Below are positions 24,201 to 37,500 of a stretch of 64,000 bases of DNA, one piece after another; positions within the stretch are counted from its first letter, which is position 1; every line of letters begins with the position of its first letter. This DNA comes from Serinus canaria. Taxonomy: Eukaryota; Chordata; Aves; Passeriformes; Fringillidae. A model generated the notes under the pieces. That model had not been told where the DNA came from and searched no databases. It was given only the letters and a program-made list of their open reading frames with translations. The stretch covers positions 3,906,001 to 3,970,000 of the forward strand of contig NC_066333.1 of the NCBI RefSeq assembly GCF_022539315.1, read 5' to 3'. The position numbers and the translations under genes are program-made.

Positions 24201-24329
24201 CCTGCCTGCTCCTTCCCTGAAACATCCATCACACCGTGGGTCAACTCTCCCTTGATTTGTCAGAGATGGTTGCCCAGTCTGCCTCCCCTTTAATCATTCC
24301 TCTGACAACAGCTACAGAGATGAAAAGCT
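21281..24329. other. Single-copy DNA, no gene recognised
   Basis: Moderately GC-rich around 21650-22560, which produces overlapping open frames up to 194 codons (21644-22228, plus) with low-complexity Ser/Arg/Gly-rich products and no domain. A short direct repeat of GGCTGGCAGATGG lies at 22127-22155. Confidence 0.45.
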
Positions 24330-24612
24330 GGGGGGATCTAAGTAATCCATTTCTAAGTGTAAAAAGCCTAAAAAAGTGAGGGGGAGAATGGAAGAGAGCG
24401 AGTCTGTCTGCTGGGCAAACAGCCTGATTACGTCAAGGGACAGGAAGAGCAGCTCCTGGAAATCAATAGGGATGAGGCTTTGAAAAGGTTGACTGACTGC
24501 ACTGGATTAGCTATTGATTTTTGTCATTTTCACAGCCAGTGCCACGCTCTCCACCCGTTGAGGCCATTAAGCTCCGAGGCTTTAAACTTCTAATCCCCCA
24601 CTAATAACAACA
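24330..24612. promoter_or_regulatory. Candidate conserved element with ATF/CREB-type site
   Basis: Repeat-free sequence with the word TTACGTCA at 24428-24435 (TGACGTAA on the other strand, the ATF/CREB-type core), retained CpGs near 24398, 24431, 24544, 24556 and 24575, and homeodomain-like words (ATTGATTTTT, CATTAAGC, CTAATCCCCC). Function is inferred from motif and composition. Confidence 0.25.
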
Positions 24613-25667
24613 AGACAATGCCAGGCAAGCTCAGGATCTCATGGATGCCCAACAGCTGCAGAGGGTGCCAGCACCTGGGAGCAATCAGGGGAGCCCAGAC
24701 ACACAGAGTGGGAACAAAACTCCCAGGAGGACTCAGATCATGCTCAGAGGTCAACTGCAAAGCTGTGTTTGTTGGCAAGAATTTCCAGCTGGTTTCCAGT
24801 TAGCACCAGAAACATGGGACACATCATTTTTGCAGGATCTCTCTGAGCATGGATTTTGTTAAAATAACCACAAAAAAGAATTATTTTTTGTTGTTGTTTT
24901 CAATCTCCCTTATGTAGAGATGTGCAACACTGTGGGCCCCAGCAGTTCAAGGGCTGCAGGTCCATTCAAACACCATCACTTTGTGGTTCAGCACAGCTGT
25001 AAAGAAACCCTGAGCCTGGTTGAAGGTAGGACTGTAAAAAAAAGGGATGTTGGAAGGAGCCAAGTCCTGGCCATGCACCCTGGATGGAGACAAAACACAA
25101 TAAAGCATTAATGGCAATGCACTTCTGATCTGGATGGGAAAGGGGGCTAAGGAGTGTCTAAAGAAATGAGCAGAAGACATCTGGCTTTGAGGGAGTGCTT
25201 GCAGGGCTGGGGAGCTAAGTCAGCTTCTTCCTACAGCACCTTTAATATACAGTAGAGTAGATTTGCCAGGTCATGCCAAAGAGCTGAGCAATCCCAGCTC
25301 AGTTTCCAGAAACCCTGCAAGTGTGTGAACGTGCTCATGGATGTGGCTTAACAAATTCCTTTGATACAGCTGGTCTCCATCTCACTGGGAATAGCTTATT
25401 TGCAAACTCTGGAGCTGTAACAGGGTTCAGTCCCACAAGAAAAGTCATTCACATCTCTCAGCTTTGTTCCCTTGGCTCTGGATGTAGTGGGCAGTGGAGT
25501 GCAGCTCACTGGGGCAGCACCAACCTCTCTGAGGTTGGCAGAGAATGGCCAGAGGGAGAGAAAAGCCCTTGGAGATCTGCCATGTGTCCCTCACACAGCC
25601 ACACTCAGCCTCCTTTGCTGCAGCCCCACATCCTTGCTCAGAGCCCACATGGAGAAGGGCACACCCC
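24613..25667. other. Single-copy DNA, no gene recognised
   Basis: No exon or known repeat is recognised. The open frame at 25321-25770 (plus, 149 codons) runs into the neighbouring LTR and has no domain. Confidence 0.4.
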
Positions 25668-26005
25668 TGTAACCAAAGGAGCACTGGGGACAGATACAGG
25701 TGGTACAGAGACTCCATCATCAGAAGGCAGGAAAAGGCACTTTATTATTAGAAATTCACAGTTCTTATAGAAACAATGGTGGAACTAAGACCTGACTGGC
25801 CTTTAGGAATCTTCTCTCACACCTTTGGTGAACTATGAATAACACACTCTGGAGAACCATGTCTATAAACAATGGTTACAGAAAGAGAGATAGTAATTGT
25901 TTGAATTCTTTCCTCTAAGTTTCTCACAGCTTCCCAGGATTTTCCTGGGAGAACCATGTCTCTCTCTGTTCAGAGGATATGTAATTACTACACACCCCTC
26001 CAACA
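25668..26005 (-). mobile_element. Endogenous retrovirus LTR, minus strand, left edge uncertain
   Basis: Read on the minus strand the block starts TGTTGGAGGGGTGTGTAG at 26005 and contains AATAAAGTGCC (TTTATT on plus at 25741-25746) about 260 bp downstream. That arrangement is a 5' TG terminus, U3, then a poly(A) signal. The words GAGAACCATGTCTCT and GAGAACCATGTCTAT are repeated within it (about 25851 and 25950). The left end is placed at TGTAACC by its TG...CA logic but could be up to some tens of bases off. I found no matching target-site duplication. No internal retroviral genes are attached. Confidence 0.5.
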
Positions 26006-29000
26006 TCCAAGCACCTACAAGGGCCAGTCCCAAATGCCCAGACACCACTGAGTTTTATTTTTATTCATTTGAGAAACTGGGAGATCTGTCTGGAGCCAGT
26101 GCTGCTGGCAGAGCTGGGTGCAGTGACAGCCCAGGCTGCAGTGACAGCTGTGTCCCCAAACCTCCCACGTGCAGCTGGGGCAGCAAACAGCATCTGTGAG
26201 CTGCTGGGGCAGCACTTGCAGCAGCCCTTTCTGCCTGTGTTGGAAATGTTCTGCTGAGTGAGAGCCCAGCTTCATTTCTGGTGAAATGTTGAGTTTTGTT
26301 TCGCTCAGCTTTGGTATTTAAGGGCCTTTGTGGTTCTTGGGAAAGAGAGGATTATTGTCAATATACAAAACAAATGGACTCTGCCAGGTTTCATCCCTTT
26401 GGAAGCAGCAAAGGGAGACAATGCTCCTGCAGTGGTGATCACTGCTGGCCACCCAAAGGGGCAGCAAACAAAGGCTGAGGGATGTGCAGGGGAGCAGATA
26501 GAAGTTCTCCATTCACCAGCCCCGTGCTGTGCTCTCCCCTGATGCTTTCCTTCGGCACCTGGCCAGCTGGCAAAAACAAGGCAAATTGAAATGTTCCCTC
26601 ACATTTTCTTTTCAGAGTCTTCCTTCCTTTCTAAGTGCTGATACAAAGCTGCAGCCTGCACCTCCTGAAGTTTGCCACGAACACAGGAGAGGCAAAAGTG
26701 CTGAACAAAGCAATAGGGACAAACGAAAATAACTCAATTTTTTCACTTACTTCAGTGCACCTAGAGTGCCTGCCCTGAAATCAATGAACCTGTTCAGAGC
26801 CAATGCTGGAATAAATGATGAAAAGCTCTTTAAGGTGAATGTCTTCAGGGCTACTGAAGAGAAAATAACCCTGTTTGTATTGTGCTTTTATTTTTTGCTT
26901 CTGACATTACCTAATGTTTATTTTAATCACAAAGATAAACAGTCAACAAATGAGCATTGTACGTCAGAGCTAAACTGAGGTGGCCCCTCTTATAAATAAT
27001 TTAAATATTTTTAACTTCTAAATAATTCTTCCCCTTAGGAGTGGCTGGAGAAGAGGTTATATGTAAAGCTTCATTAAATCCAAAGTGAACAGTAGTTGGA
27101 GATTTTTTTTCCTAAAAATTGCTGAGACAATTGAAAGTTTCATTCTACTCAAAATTATTTTTGTCAAAATTGAAGGTAACAAATCCTTCAATTTCTCAGC
27201 TCTCATCAACATCATCCCCCAGAGGGTTAAGTAAAATGGGCTTTACCAGAGTCAGTATTACCAATGTTTGTGCAGAATTTGTCTCTGACCCCATGGAGGG
27301 ACTCGTGGTCCCCTGGCTCCTTGTCCCTGCCCGTGTAGCCCTGCCACCCTCCAAAGAAGAGGATGGTGCAGTCTGGTATTTGTTTCACAAGAGACAGAAC
27401 ACTTCTATTTTTTGTCCTATCTCTTTCCAGACAGTTGGCTCAGTTTAATGGACTGTCTTTCAGCCTGTGCATAATTCTTCTCCAAATTAAATTCTCTTAG
27501 TAGCCCAGCATAACACAGACCGTGTTGTCAGCTCATTACTTTTACATCCTTTCTTGTTCTGTTTATGTGAGCAGAGGTTTAATTAACTATAATCTACTGC
27601 ATAGGCAAGAGGGGAAAAAACCCACTCTATCCAAGGTATGTATTTATGCTCTATTATACTTTTTATCATTTTTGGGGGCTGGGGGAGTTAACCTTTTTGT
27701 CTATAAGCAGGGCTGGCTGCTTTGTGTTTCTGTGCAAACACTTAGGGATGCTAAGGCATCCCTGCTCCTCTGTCTCCCTCATCAGCCACTTACTCTGCAG
27801 TGGACAGGGCTTCAGTCTAAAAGACAAAGTGGAGCCTTTGCTGTCTGCACCTCAGCCTGTGCCAGCTCGGGGATGGCAGGGCAAGACATGGCCCCTGCTG
27901 TCCCCAGACTCTGGCCAGGGGCCATCCCAGTGGGACAAACTGCTGCTGCTTCCTCCAGAGGGACACGGGCTCGGTGGGAGGCAGCAGAACCAGCTCTCAC
28001 CCCTCTGGGCATCCAGAAGGAAGTAAAGTGCTCAGCTCTGCTCTGTGTACCCTGCCCAGGATGTCCTCTGTGTCTGTGAGGTCACTTGTCCTTGTCCACC
28101 ATGACAAAACCCCCACAATTTCCAGCTAATAGAGTGAGGTTTATAGAGAGGCTCCTTGGATCTCTCAAACCACGGGTTAAAAAGCTGTAAAAGTTTTCCT
28201 GGTGACAGGTTTATAAAACAGATGCTCTCACCCAGAATATTTATAATATTATCTATTTTATCCACAAATTAGGCTTGTACCTGAGAGCTTCGAGTGCCCA
28301 AACAATCCCACGCACATTGGCAGGAGGGAATTCAGCAGAAGGTGTTAATTTTTGCACAAATGCAAGGATTAGGTGTCAGATTAAAGTTGGATTAGATAGA
28401 GGCTGCCACTTGTTACTTGAGCTAAATTTAGATCTCACCAGGCAGATTCCAATTCCCTCAGAAATTCACAGTTTCTATTCAGAAGATAACAGGAAGCTAA
28501 ATTAGCATTGCTTATTATTAATTTCAAAGATCAAATTAAGTAATTACACTCAATTTAGAGAATTTGCTCCTACACATCTTTTACCATTGTGCACTACTAT
28601 TGCTATTTCATAGGCAAGCAAGGACTGGGATTTTAAAGGTTCATTGGCTATTCCACTGTGTCAGAAGTTCAGGGGAAAGCTGTGCCCAACAAACCCCAAA
28701 GTCCTGGTCCTGCTGGCAGGGCTGACCCTTTTGCACCCACACCAGCTCCAGCAAGGCTGGTGCTCTCCTGGGATACCTGAAAAAAACCATTCCTGAACAA
28801 GTTTTTACTGAAGCCATCTGATTTATGTATAAAGCTGTGCCATGAGTTTGAGATGTTTCTTGTACTGGTTAAATGACAATCAGATTATCCAACTAAGATC
28901 ACAGTAATTTTACAAATAATTTATCTCCATTGCCAGGGTCAAGGCATTGGAGACATTATTCAGAATAATCTTAACATTCAGTCTCAGCCCATCTCACAAA

Positions 29001-32000
29001 TAAATCTACACAAATAAAAATAAACTGGTGGCTTCTCAGTCCAGGGCAAATCATTCTGCTCCCACATCCTTTACACTTGGCAAAGCTCTTGCCTGATGAA
29101 GCCCCTTGGGTGACTAATTTCTTTCTCCTCATCTCCCCAAAATTGCCAGAGCACTTCAGCTTTTCAGTACTGGTGTGTGTGCACAAAGCTGGCTCTGAGA
29201 GCAAACAGAAGGCATCAATGAGCACTGTGCCCACAGCCACAGAGGTGGGTTGACCCAAAATGTACTTCATTATGGTTTCCCAAACAGGAAAACTGGTTAG
29301 ATGTGAGCTGGCAGGATGTGATTCCCCAACACCTTTCAGGTGGTGAGGGGGTCTGCTGCACACCATCATCATGTTGGACACCACTGCCCAGGAACCCCAG
29401 GAGTTACTTGTTACAAGGACCATGGCCAAGGAAGAGGGTGTGCAAAAAATCTTCAGACAATCTTGGAGTTCTTTGGCTTGAAAGTTCTTTGGCTCCAGGT
29501 ATGGATGAGGGGAGCTGCAGGCTTTATTTGCACTCTCCCCATGAGCAATGTTCAACAACTGTCCTTCCCTCTCACCCATAAACTGCTCACAGGGTGCCAA
29601 CTCTTTCCTGTCTCAGCTTTATGCCGACTCTTCCCTTGCATGTGGACAGAATGTGAGCCCTAAGCACCAGGTGTGAGTCCTAAACATTCAGAATTTAAAC
29701 CCCTGGGGTCATTCACACGTGGTGGATGGAGCTGCCTGTGTCCTGCCATGGGAGGGTGACCCTTGAAGTGGACAGTGCCACTGCACATGCTCTCCCAGAG
29801 CACGGACACTTGGCTTTCCTTCCACGCTTTCCAGTTTGAAATGTTCACCCTCCAAATGGCTGCAGGACTGAATATGTTGGTTCTCATATTTACAGAGCAC
29901 TGCTGCACACTCCAGTGAGCAGAACTCTCTTTCATGCCAATGAGCACCAGTGAGCTTGGAGCCAATCCTTTTTAATATCAGAGACTATTCATGCAGCTAC
30001 TCCCTGGCATTCCTTTTGCTCTAATTACAGCTGTGCTTTTCCCTGCTTTTTCTTCATTAATGAATGAAGACACTCAAGACTTAATTCACAAAGGTACTTA
30101 GGCATCTGACTCCTGCTGAAATCCCTGGAGAATCTGAGCATTAGGCACAGCCCAACTCCCCACTCGCTCATGAAATAACTCTGGGGACTTGGAGGTGTTT
30201 GCTCCTGATTTACACCGAGCTTGTGTGAGGGAACAAACAGAGGCTCTGTGTTTTGAGGGAGAGGAAGGATCACTCAGTGTTTGAAATCCTAACAGGGAGG
30301 TTGGTGAGACAAGGGCTGTTTCCCAGCTCTGCATCTGACATTGTGAACGACCTTGAATAAATCACATTGCTCCATCTCTGTTTGCTTCCACCCAGCACGT
30401 CTCTGCCTCACAGGTTTGGGGCTCTGCTTTCATGTTCTTGGATAGTCTAGTCTGGGCTTTCCCAAGGGCACTGCATGTCTGTGTCCCTTCTGGGACTCTC
30501 ACTTCCTCAGTCTCTTTGAAAATGCCAATATTGGAGATTACTGCAAGGAAACAGCAGCAGGATCCAGAGAAGGAAGGAAGAATCTGTCACTCAGTGTTCC
30601 CATCTTTAAAAACAGTAAAGAGGACAGCACAAAAAACCCACAAGAAATGTTAATTGCCTTATGTGCATATGGGAGGATCTGGAGTTTCCCTTCAAGGCTG
30701 CCCATTTGCCCATATCTGTTCTTAGCCAGGGCTGGGGTCTCCCAGAGCTGAGTGACAACTCTGAGCACGGGATGCATCAGCAGCTCTGGCAGAACCCACT
30801 GGCTGCTTACTGCTGTGTCTCTCGCTTGTCTCAGGCAGCTTTTCAAGGGCAATATTTGCCAGTAATCAAGGATTTTGCCATTAAAAGTCTGTGATTTAGT
30901 GCTGAGGAGTTGATCCTCCCGTGTCCAGCACTGCTGTCCCACCATGGAGGGGAGAACTTCAGACACACTCTGGTTTATGGACCTGTTTATTGCTCCTGTC
31001 ATGCCCTCAGTTGTGCTGTTAGGTTGTGTCACACTACACATTCATTAAGCCGTAGAGGGGTTTTACAGTTTTTGTTTCCCTCCCTTCATGATTCTGCCTT
31101 ACAGCCATCAGAAATGGTCACTCTGGCCCCACTTTGCTGGACAAAATGTCTTCAAAATACAGAGGAAGCACTGTTAAACCCCAGCTCAGGCAGTTCTACT
31201 CTCCATGAGTCCAGGAGTCCATCAAAGGATTCTTCAGGAAGCAAATTTCAATAATTACCTCCAAGTGCATCCTCTATTTCCTTTAGCTGACTTAAGATTT
31301 CCTTTCTTGTCTTTGTAAGTTCATAATGGACTTGTTCTCCAGCATCACTAAACACTTAATTGTATGGAAAGTGACACAAAAAGATGATTGCCCAGAAGTC
31401 ACAGAGGACCAAAGTGCAAGGTCAGGGAGCAGCCAAACCCAAATTCTTACAAAAGCCTGATGCAAATGTGCTCCTCCTGTCCCAGCAGAGTTGAGGAGGA
31501 GCTGCTGGCCCTGGTGGTGCTCAGCTCCCCTCAGCTCTGGGCTCAGGCTGGCAGGAGCAGGGGGCTGCCACAGACCTGCAGGAGGTGCTCACAGTCTTGC
31601 AAGAGCAAGCCATAAATTCCAACCCAATGAGGTTTCTGAGCAGTCACACAAGACAAGGAATGAATTACTGAAGCCATTCATGCTTAGTGAGTTATTAAGT
31701 GTAAGGGCAAAGACTGCAAGTGCTCTCTACGCAGCAATGTCTGAGCTAATAAAGCATCACTCAGGCACTGCAGAACCTGACTGCAGAGCTGAATTGTTAG
31801 TATGAAATGTATTTCTTTAATAGCCATATTTGTTCGTTAAGGGAAGATGTTCAGAGGTTCTGTGCAGTACATTATGCCTGTCATGTTGGTCTCTCCTGGT
31901 AGCCATCAGCCAGCCCTGCTCCCCTCATCTCTGCCTGCTCTCACACACAGGGATGGGCACTCTGAACACACCCTGCTGGGGGAATTAAGGGCTGGTGGTT

Positions 32001-32784
32001 TCCTTCACAGGATCAGGAAGGCAGGGGGATAAAACAGCAAAGAGGAGGCTGCAAGCAGGAAAACAACTCCAGGTCACTGTCTGAAAACAGGCTCAGTTGG
32101 ACTCTTCTTTCCTCTGCCTTCCTCCCCTTCTCCCCCATGTGTTTTTGCAATGCAGGGGCACCACTTCAAGAAGACCCACAGGTTCCTATAGCTATCCAGG
32201 CAACCACACAACTCACTCTCTGACAATGCTGGTGAAGGCTTACAAACAAATCTAATACTCTCTCTGAAAGCATAACAGTGGAAGGCCTGAGATCCAAAAC
32301 CACCTTGCAGTGTCTCTCCTCCTGGGGTTGCAGTTCTCTTGTGAAAGACTGCACAAGCTCAGCCATGGAAAATTGTTGCTTATTAAAAATATTCTAAATG
32401 AGTACCAAATATGAATACGTCTGAATACCCTGAAAACTTGCCAAGAATGCACAAAATAGCATCATTTAAATCTTGTTTTTCTAACACATTGGCCCCTCTT
32501 GCTGTCCCTTATGAAGCTTGTCTCATTCTCTGAGCAGTTCCCACCCTGCCCTCCCCAGCTGCCTTCCTTCCTAATACTCAGGATTTACAGTCTGTACCAG
32601 TTTAGAATTGCAGGGACATTTTATCAGAAGCACTAAGCAAAGGAAAGGCTGGACTATTTGTCCTCCATGCAAGGTCTGTTCTTGTCCAGTGTTTCTGGTA
32701 AGGTTCCTATGATCTCCATGGGGGCTCCAGTTGCATAAATCTGGTTTTCAGAGCTAAAATTGTCTCTCTCCATCTTTCTTCTCA
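26006..32784. other. Long single-copy stretch, no gene recognised
   Basis: Nearly 6.8 kb in which I recognise no repeat family, RNA gene or exon. Open frames of up to 209 codons (28971-29600, minus) are present; that one has no recognisable domain, ordinary intergenic composition and no splice or promoter context that I can support. The AT-rich interval 28480-28640 and the interval 26960-27060 are unremarkable. Confidence 0.45.
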
Positions 32785-32885
32785 GCTCCCTTTGGGCTCT
32801 GGAAGGCCACAATTAGGTCATCCCAAAGCCTCTCTTCTCCAGGCTGAACAATCCCAATTCTCTCAGCCTTTCCTCAAAACCATTT
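32785..32885 (-). mobile_element. CR1 LINE internal fragment (3' UTR part)
   Basis: Matches the reversed CR1 segment that normally follows the 3' end by about 300 bp: CTCTGGAAGGCCACAATTAG, then TCTTCTCCAGGCTGAACAAT, then TTCTCTCAGCCTTTCCTCA. Neither CR1 terminus is present, so both ends are lost or too diverged to see. Confidence 0.8.
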
Positions 32886-33737
32886 GCAAAACCTCAACAC
32901 ATCTTAGATGGGACATAGAAGTAAATGGGCAGTACCTTTACATGTTTTCCAAATTAATTATTATTGGGTCTGTTGTTTAGTTTTGCAAACCTTGTGGCCT
33001 TTTGATGCTTTTGGTGAGCTGTTACATTTCTCTACATATTTCTGTCACATCCTGTTCCTGGCCAAGACAATTCCTTTTGCCTGATGCAGTTATAACACAG
33101 TAGAAAGTCTCTTTCCAACCTTAGAATAATTTCTATTCTTAGTTGATATTTCACAACAAGGATTTTTAGCTATATTTTGAACCTTCAACTTGTAGGACTG
33201 TAATGCCCTGGCAAGATTTTCAGTATCCTTTTTTTCCCAGTGAGTTTAACACAGCCCCATTCATTGCTGTTAGAGGAGCTTCGACGTTTTCATGCTTATA
33301 CAAAAATTCAATGTTTTCAGTGAGAATTAATTCATTATTGCCCCCCCCCCCCAGCTTGACAGCAGCTATGTCATCCAGTAACCTTGTTTTATGGCCTATA
33401 CTAACTATCTCAGAAAAAAAAATTATATTTTACAGTTGTGTGCTCCCTCTAGGGTGACATTTCCTAACATGGCTGAGCATTGTTTTCAGTGGGGGTTAGT
33501 GTGTTAAACACCTTTAGGGATTTGGAGTCAAAATCTCAGATGGGAGGACATACACAATGGAGCCATGAATTTTGATAGGGATAGCACTGAAATGCCTGTA
33601 GTGAATGAGGAAGAACAGAAGAGAAGCTCCTCAGGCAGAGTATAAATCTTGCTACACCTTATGAGATGCTGTGTATTCATCATTTTTATGATTACCCAAA
33701 AATAACCAAATAAATAAATGATGGCAGCAGCAGCAGG
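32886..33737. other. Single-copy DNA with a C12 run, no gene recognised
   Basis: A run of 12 C lies at 33341-33352. Otherwise AT-rich unique sequence without a recognised exon. Confidence 0.45.
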
Positions 33738-34030
33738 AACACGGGGTCATAGGAAAGTTAAGGTGGGAAGGGAGCACAGAATTGTCCAGCTCAACCTCTC
33801 ATTGCAAGCAAGGTCAACTGTAAGGCCAGGGCAGGAAGTCCAGGACTTGCCCTGTTTGTTCTTGAAGATTCCCAGACTCAACCCCTCTTGCTCCAATGTT
33901 TGACTGCCCTCATGGAGGCAATTTCTCTTCCTTACACCCAGTGTGAGCTACTGTTGGAATTTACACCCTTTGTGTCTCTTAGCCTGCCTCCTTTTTGCTG
34001 CTGTGACCTAACCCCCCTCAAACCTCATCC
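33738..34030 (-). mobile_element. CR1 LINE 3'-end fragment
   Basis: Reversed CR1 landmarks: GGTCATAGGAAAGTTAAGGT, then GAATTGTCCAGCTCAACCTC, then GACTGCCCTCATGGAGGCAA, then TTTCTCTTCCTTACACCCAG. Minus strand. It is older or of a different subfamily than the copy at 128-452. It fades near 34030. Confidence 0.8.
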
Positions 34031-34179
34031 TCTCCCAGTTAAACCAGTCCTGGGCACTGGGACCCCTTTATGGGCACATGGACCCCACAAGTGTTGTGTT
34101 GGGGAGAGGGGAAATGCATCCTGATGTCCTCAAAGCCTTACCAGAAGCAGAATGCAAAACTGTTACTCTGGTCTCACAT

Positions 34180-34560
34180 TATTCAAAGCAATTAAAAAAT
34201 TAAATTTAGCACGAAATAACCACAGACAAAATATGGTAATTAATGTCAATTACTCTGGTTGCCATAGAAACCTGACTGAAACAAGTGGAAGTTACAGATA
34301 AGTTCAAGGTGAACCACAAATGTAAAGTGACTGGCGTGTTTTTTCTCTCTAACTGATTAGGACTTTAACTCTTCTGGCTGACAACCGGTTATCGATAGAA
34401 CTTAATCCATTTAATAATCCCATAATCACTTTAATCCCGTTGGCTCAAAGTATTTTGCAACTGGTTTCCCTAACTGATTAACAAGTGTCTTTCAGGCAAT
34501 AAATAACAGCTATCTGTGCCCTGCACAGCAATGTTTAGCACAGGGCTGGTTCCTGCAGGG
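34180..34560. promoter_or_regulatory. Candidate enhancer with three TAATCC homeodomain sites
   Basis: TAATCC, the core bound by K50 homeodomain proteins (Otx, Pitx, Gsc class), occurs at 34403-34408, 34415-34420 and 34432-34437 on the same strand, within 35 bp. The flanks hold CTGATTAGG and CTGATTAAC at about 34352 and 34476. CpGs are retained in ACCGGTTATCGATAG at 34384-34398 and CCCGTTGG at 34436. The block is free of repeats. The motif cluster is visible; enhancer activity is inference. Confidence 0.35.
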
Positions 34561-37500
34561 CGAGATGGAACGTGCAGCAAAACCCCTGTAATTTATAAAT
34601 GCATGACCCCAGGGCACAAAGGGCTTTTGGGAGCCTTTGATTTCATTAACAGGCACCAACATCTCTTAAGCTTTTGTGGAATATAATTGGGAGGGATTTG
34701 CCAAAGGACACCCCCTCCACCAAGCACCCTCAGATGCCAACGTGCAGTGAGGGCATCAGTGAAGAGTGAGCTTGGATGTCTCAAGGTGCTTTGGAGGTCA
34801 AGGACAGGCAGGACATGGACTTTGCTCCTGATCTGCCCCTGTTTCACTGAGAGATGCTGAAATGGTTGCCTGATACTTCTGTGATAAATGTTTAAGGACT
34901 GTTTTGGTTTGGAACTACACTTGGCTACTTGCAAGATTTGCTGTAAGCTATAAATTCCTCCCTATCCCCTCTCCTCTCCCCCTCACTATTTCTGGAAATT
35001 CCATTTCAAACACAGCTTATGGCTCAGGTGAAAAACAAAGGTGTTTTTAGATCATTCCAGTTTTGTAGGGCATCTCACGTACTGAAAGAAGGGGCAACAT
35101 AATGAGACATCTCAGGTTTATTGAGGCATCATTTCCCAGTGGAACACAGTTTAGATGAAATTATGCTGACCAGGTCTGTAATCACATACTTTGTCAAGTG
35201 CTTTGAAATCTATTAGTGAAAAAGAGCATTTTATACAAGATCAGTATTAATTATTATGATGATTATTTGGTTGCTTAGCTCCTGGACATTTTTGTGGTGC
35301 TCTTAACTCAGGATTTATTGTGTGGTGATTTATGAGCCCCAGGATCAGTTATAAGTACTGTCTAGCCAGTGATTCCTGTACATCTGTACAAGGCTCAGAA
35401 GCTCAGATGCAGCACTACCAAGAGTTTGATTAATCACCCTTTGGCAGTTGGTGAGGCTGAACTTGTTAGAAGTTTTAAAGAAAGGGATTTCAGAGAGATG
35501 GTTTTGATTTGGGCTATCTCATCATTTGAACTTGCTGGAGACAGCTGGCATCAGGGGCACTACAAAGACATCACTGGGCAGGTTGGATTTGCCAGCTGAG
35601 ACCTGAGCCATCACCTGGAGCAGCTGGGCAGAGCAATCAGCTTGGGGTGTGTTTCCTCACTTATCTGAGGTGTTTTACACACCACAGAAATCTCGTAGCC
35701 ATCCCATGCCAAGGGGAGCTTTTGTCTGCTGACCCCTCTCTCAGTTGTCAGTCACGAGGAAATTAAAGGCTGGCAGAGGCTGTGGAGCCCACAGGAGCAG
35801 ATTCAGGGACTATCTCTGCTGGTTGGACTCAAGCCCACGAGTTACACAGGCTCTCTCAGGCCAGAACAAACAGAAAATAAAGAAGACAACACAGATCGAT
35901 GGCTGACTTGTGTTTACAGCTGTAGGGAGTTCTCGGATTTCATTAAATTTCCAGCTGAAGTTTGGGCTCAGTCCAATTTGAGATGTGGGTGATTCACAAC
36001 AGGATTTCATCTCTGGATGGAAATTGGTCTCTGGAAATTGGAGCCTGGCCCCCAGTGATCCTGGGCTCACTCTTCAAGGGAGGTGGAGTTCATCCTTGGC
36101 TTTGAGAGATCTTCATAAGCTGTGGAATTTGGCATGAGCTGCTCTGGAGGCAGGACAAGAGAGACACTGAAAAAAACCCCCAAAAATTTTTGAAGTAAAA
36201 TTTATTTCAGGTCAAATTGAAGTAGAATACAGCTGGAAATTCTAGATAATTTTTATTGGCAGGGCTAGGGAGAGAAAGAGTTAATGAAATAACCACCATC
36301 TTTTTTTTGTGAAAAACCAGAAAATAAACCCTAAATTGCAAAGGTTTCAGACCAGCTGAGAGCCCTTCAAGTTAAAAACTGTGGTCTGTTTTTCTTTTCT
36401 CCATTATTGAAGCCTTTTTTAAATTTTGAAAAGTCTGTGCCAGATTTATTTTTAGGAGTCCAAGAGGAAAAATAACCGTATTTTAAGAAATCATTTTTAA
36501 AAATCTATTTCTACATTAAAAATGTTTGCCAAACTAGAAGAAACAAAAAAGCATCACATTAATAACTTCCTCCTGGAACTCTATTTTTCCACAATTTCTA
36601 CTGTGGTAAATTAACCCAATTATTGCAAAAAACCTTTGCATATAAAGGGAGATTCAGTCCAACTCAACTTTGTGCTGTTGCTTCTTTGCACCCATTGCTT
36701 TTCATGGCAGATCAGAACAAAAGAGTTACAAGTTTATTTTCCCATGTAATTCATGACTGAGTGGGATTAAATGCCCATTGCTGCTGATGAAGAGATCTTC
36801 CACATCTCACTTCCCAGAGTTAAGACTTCTCTGTAGTTTGTGTTAATTCCCTCAAATGAAAAGGGATGGATTTTCCTTTGTTCTGCTTGTAATGAACATT
36901 TTCTCTTTCTCCTTTGGGGGAATTATGGAGCAGAATTAATGGGGCTTTTAGGCCATAAAGCAGAGTACATTTTGGAAGTGGGTTACTTGCACCTTGGTTA
37001 TTACCACATATTATTTTATAGGTGTAATAAAGGGAGAAAAAAAAATCCAAGCCAATGCTCAGAGAACATTCAGGCTGTTGTTGAGACTTGTTTAAGGTGC
37101 TGTTTTACTGAAGATGTTTGCAAAATAATGAAAAATAAAAAGAAAGAGCATTATATACTGCATAGTATAGGTATGGAAAGGAAAGGGCTTTTTTTTAATG
37201 GGGTTTGTATGAAGAGTGGAAGCAAAGCTTGGCCAGAAAAGAGAAAGTTGAATAGCTGAGTGTGGAGATAGGAGTGGCTAAGAAGGAAATGAACTGAAAA
37301 GCCACCTAAGCATTATTTATAGAAGTGAAGCAGGTGCAAACCAACTGGCAGCAGTCTGTTCTCAATAACAAACCAAGGTTTCACCTCTGAATTGGGTTTG
37401 GAAATGCATCCAGCCACTGTAACACCCCACAAAGCAGTCCTGATCCAGAGATGGGCAAAGCAGGATCACTGACTGCCCTCCTGCTCCTGGAAACAAATCT

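Noticed and set aside
25660..25999. 9-bp direct repeat CACACCCCT as a target-site duplication of the LTR
   Set aside because: The right copy lies inside the LTR terminus (minus-strand TGTTGGAGGGGTGTG), so it is not flanking sequence.
28971..29600. 209-codon minus-strand frame
   Set aside because: No recognisable domain, no repeat or splice context, composition like the surrounding intergenic DNA; such a length occurs by chance in 64 kb.
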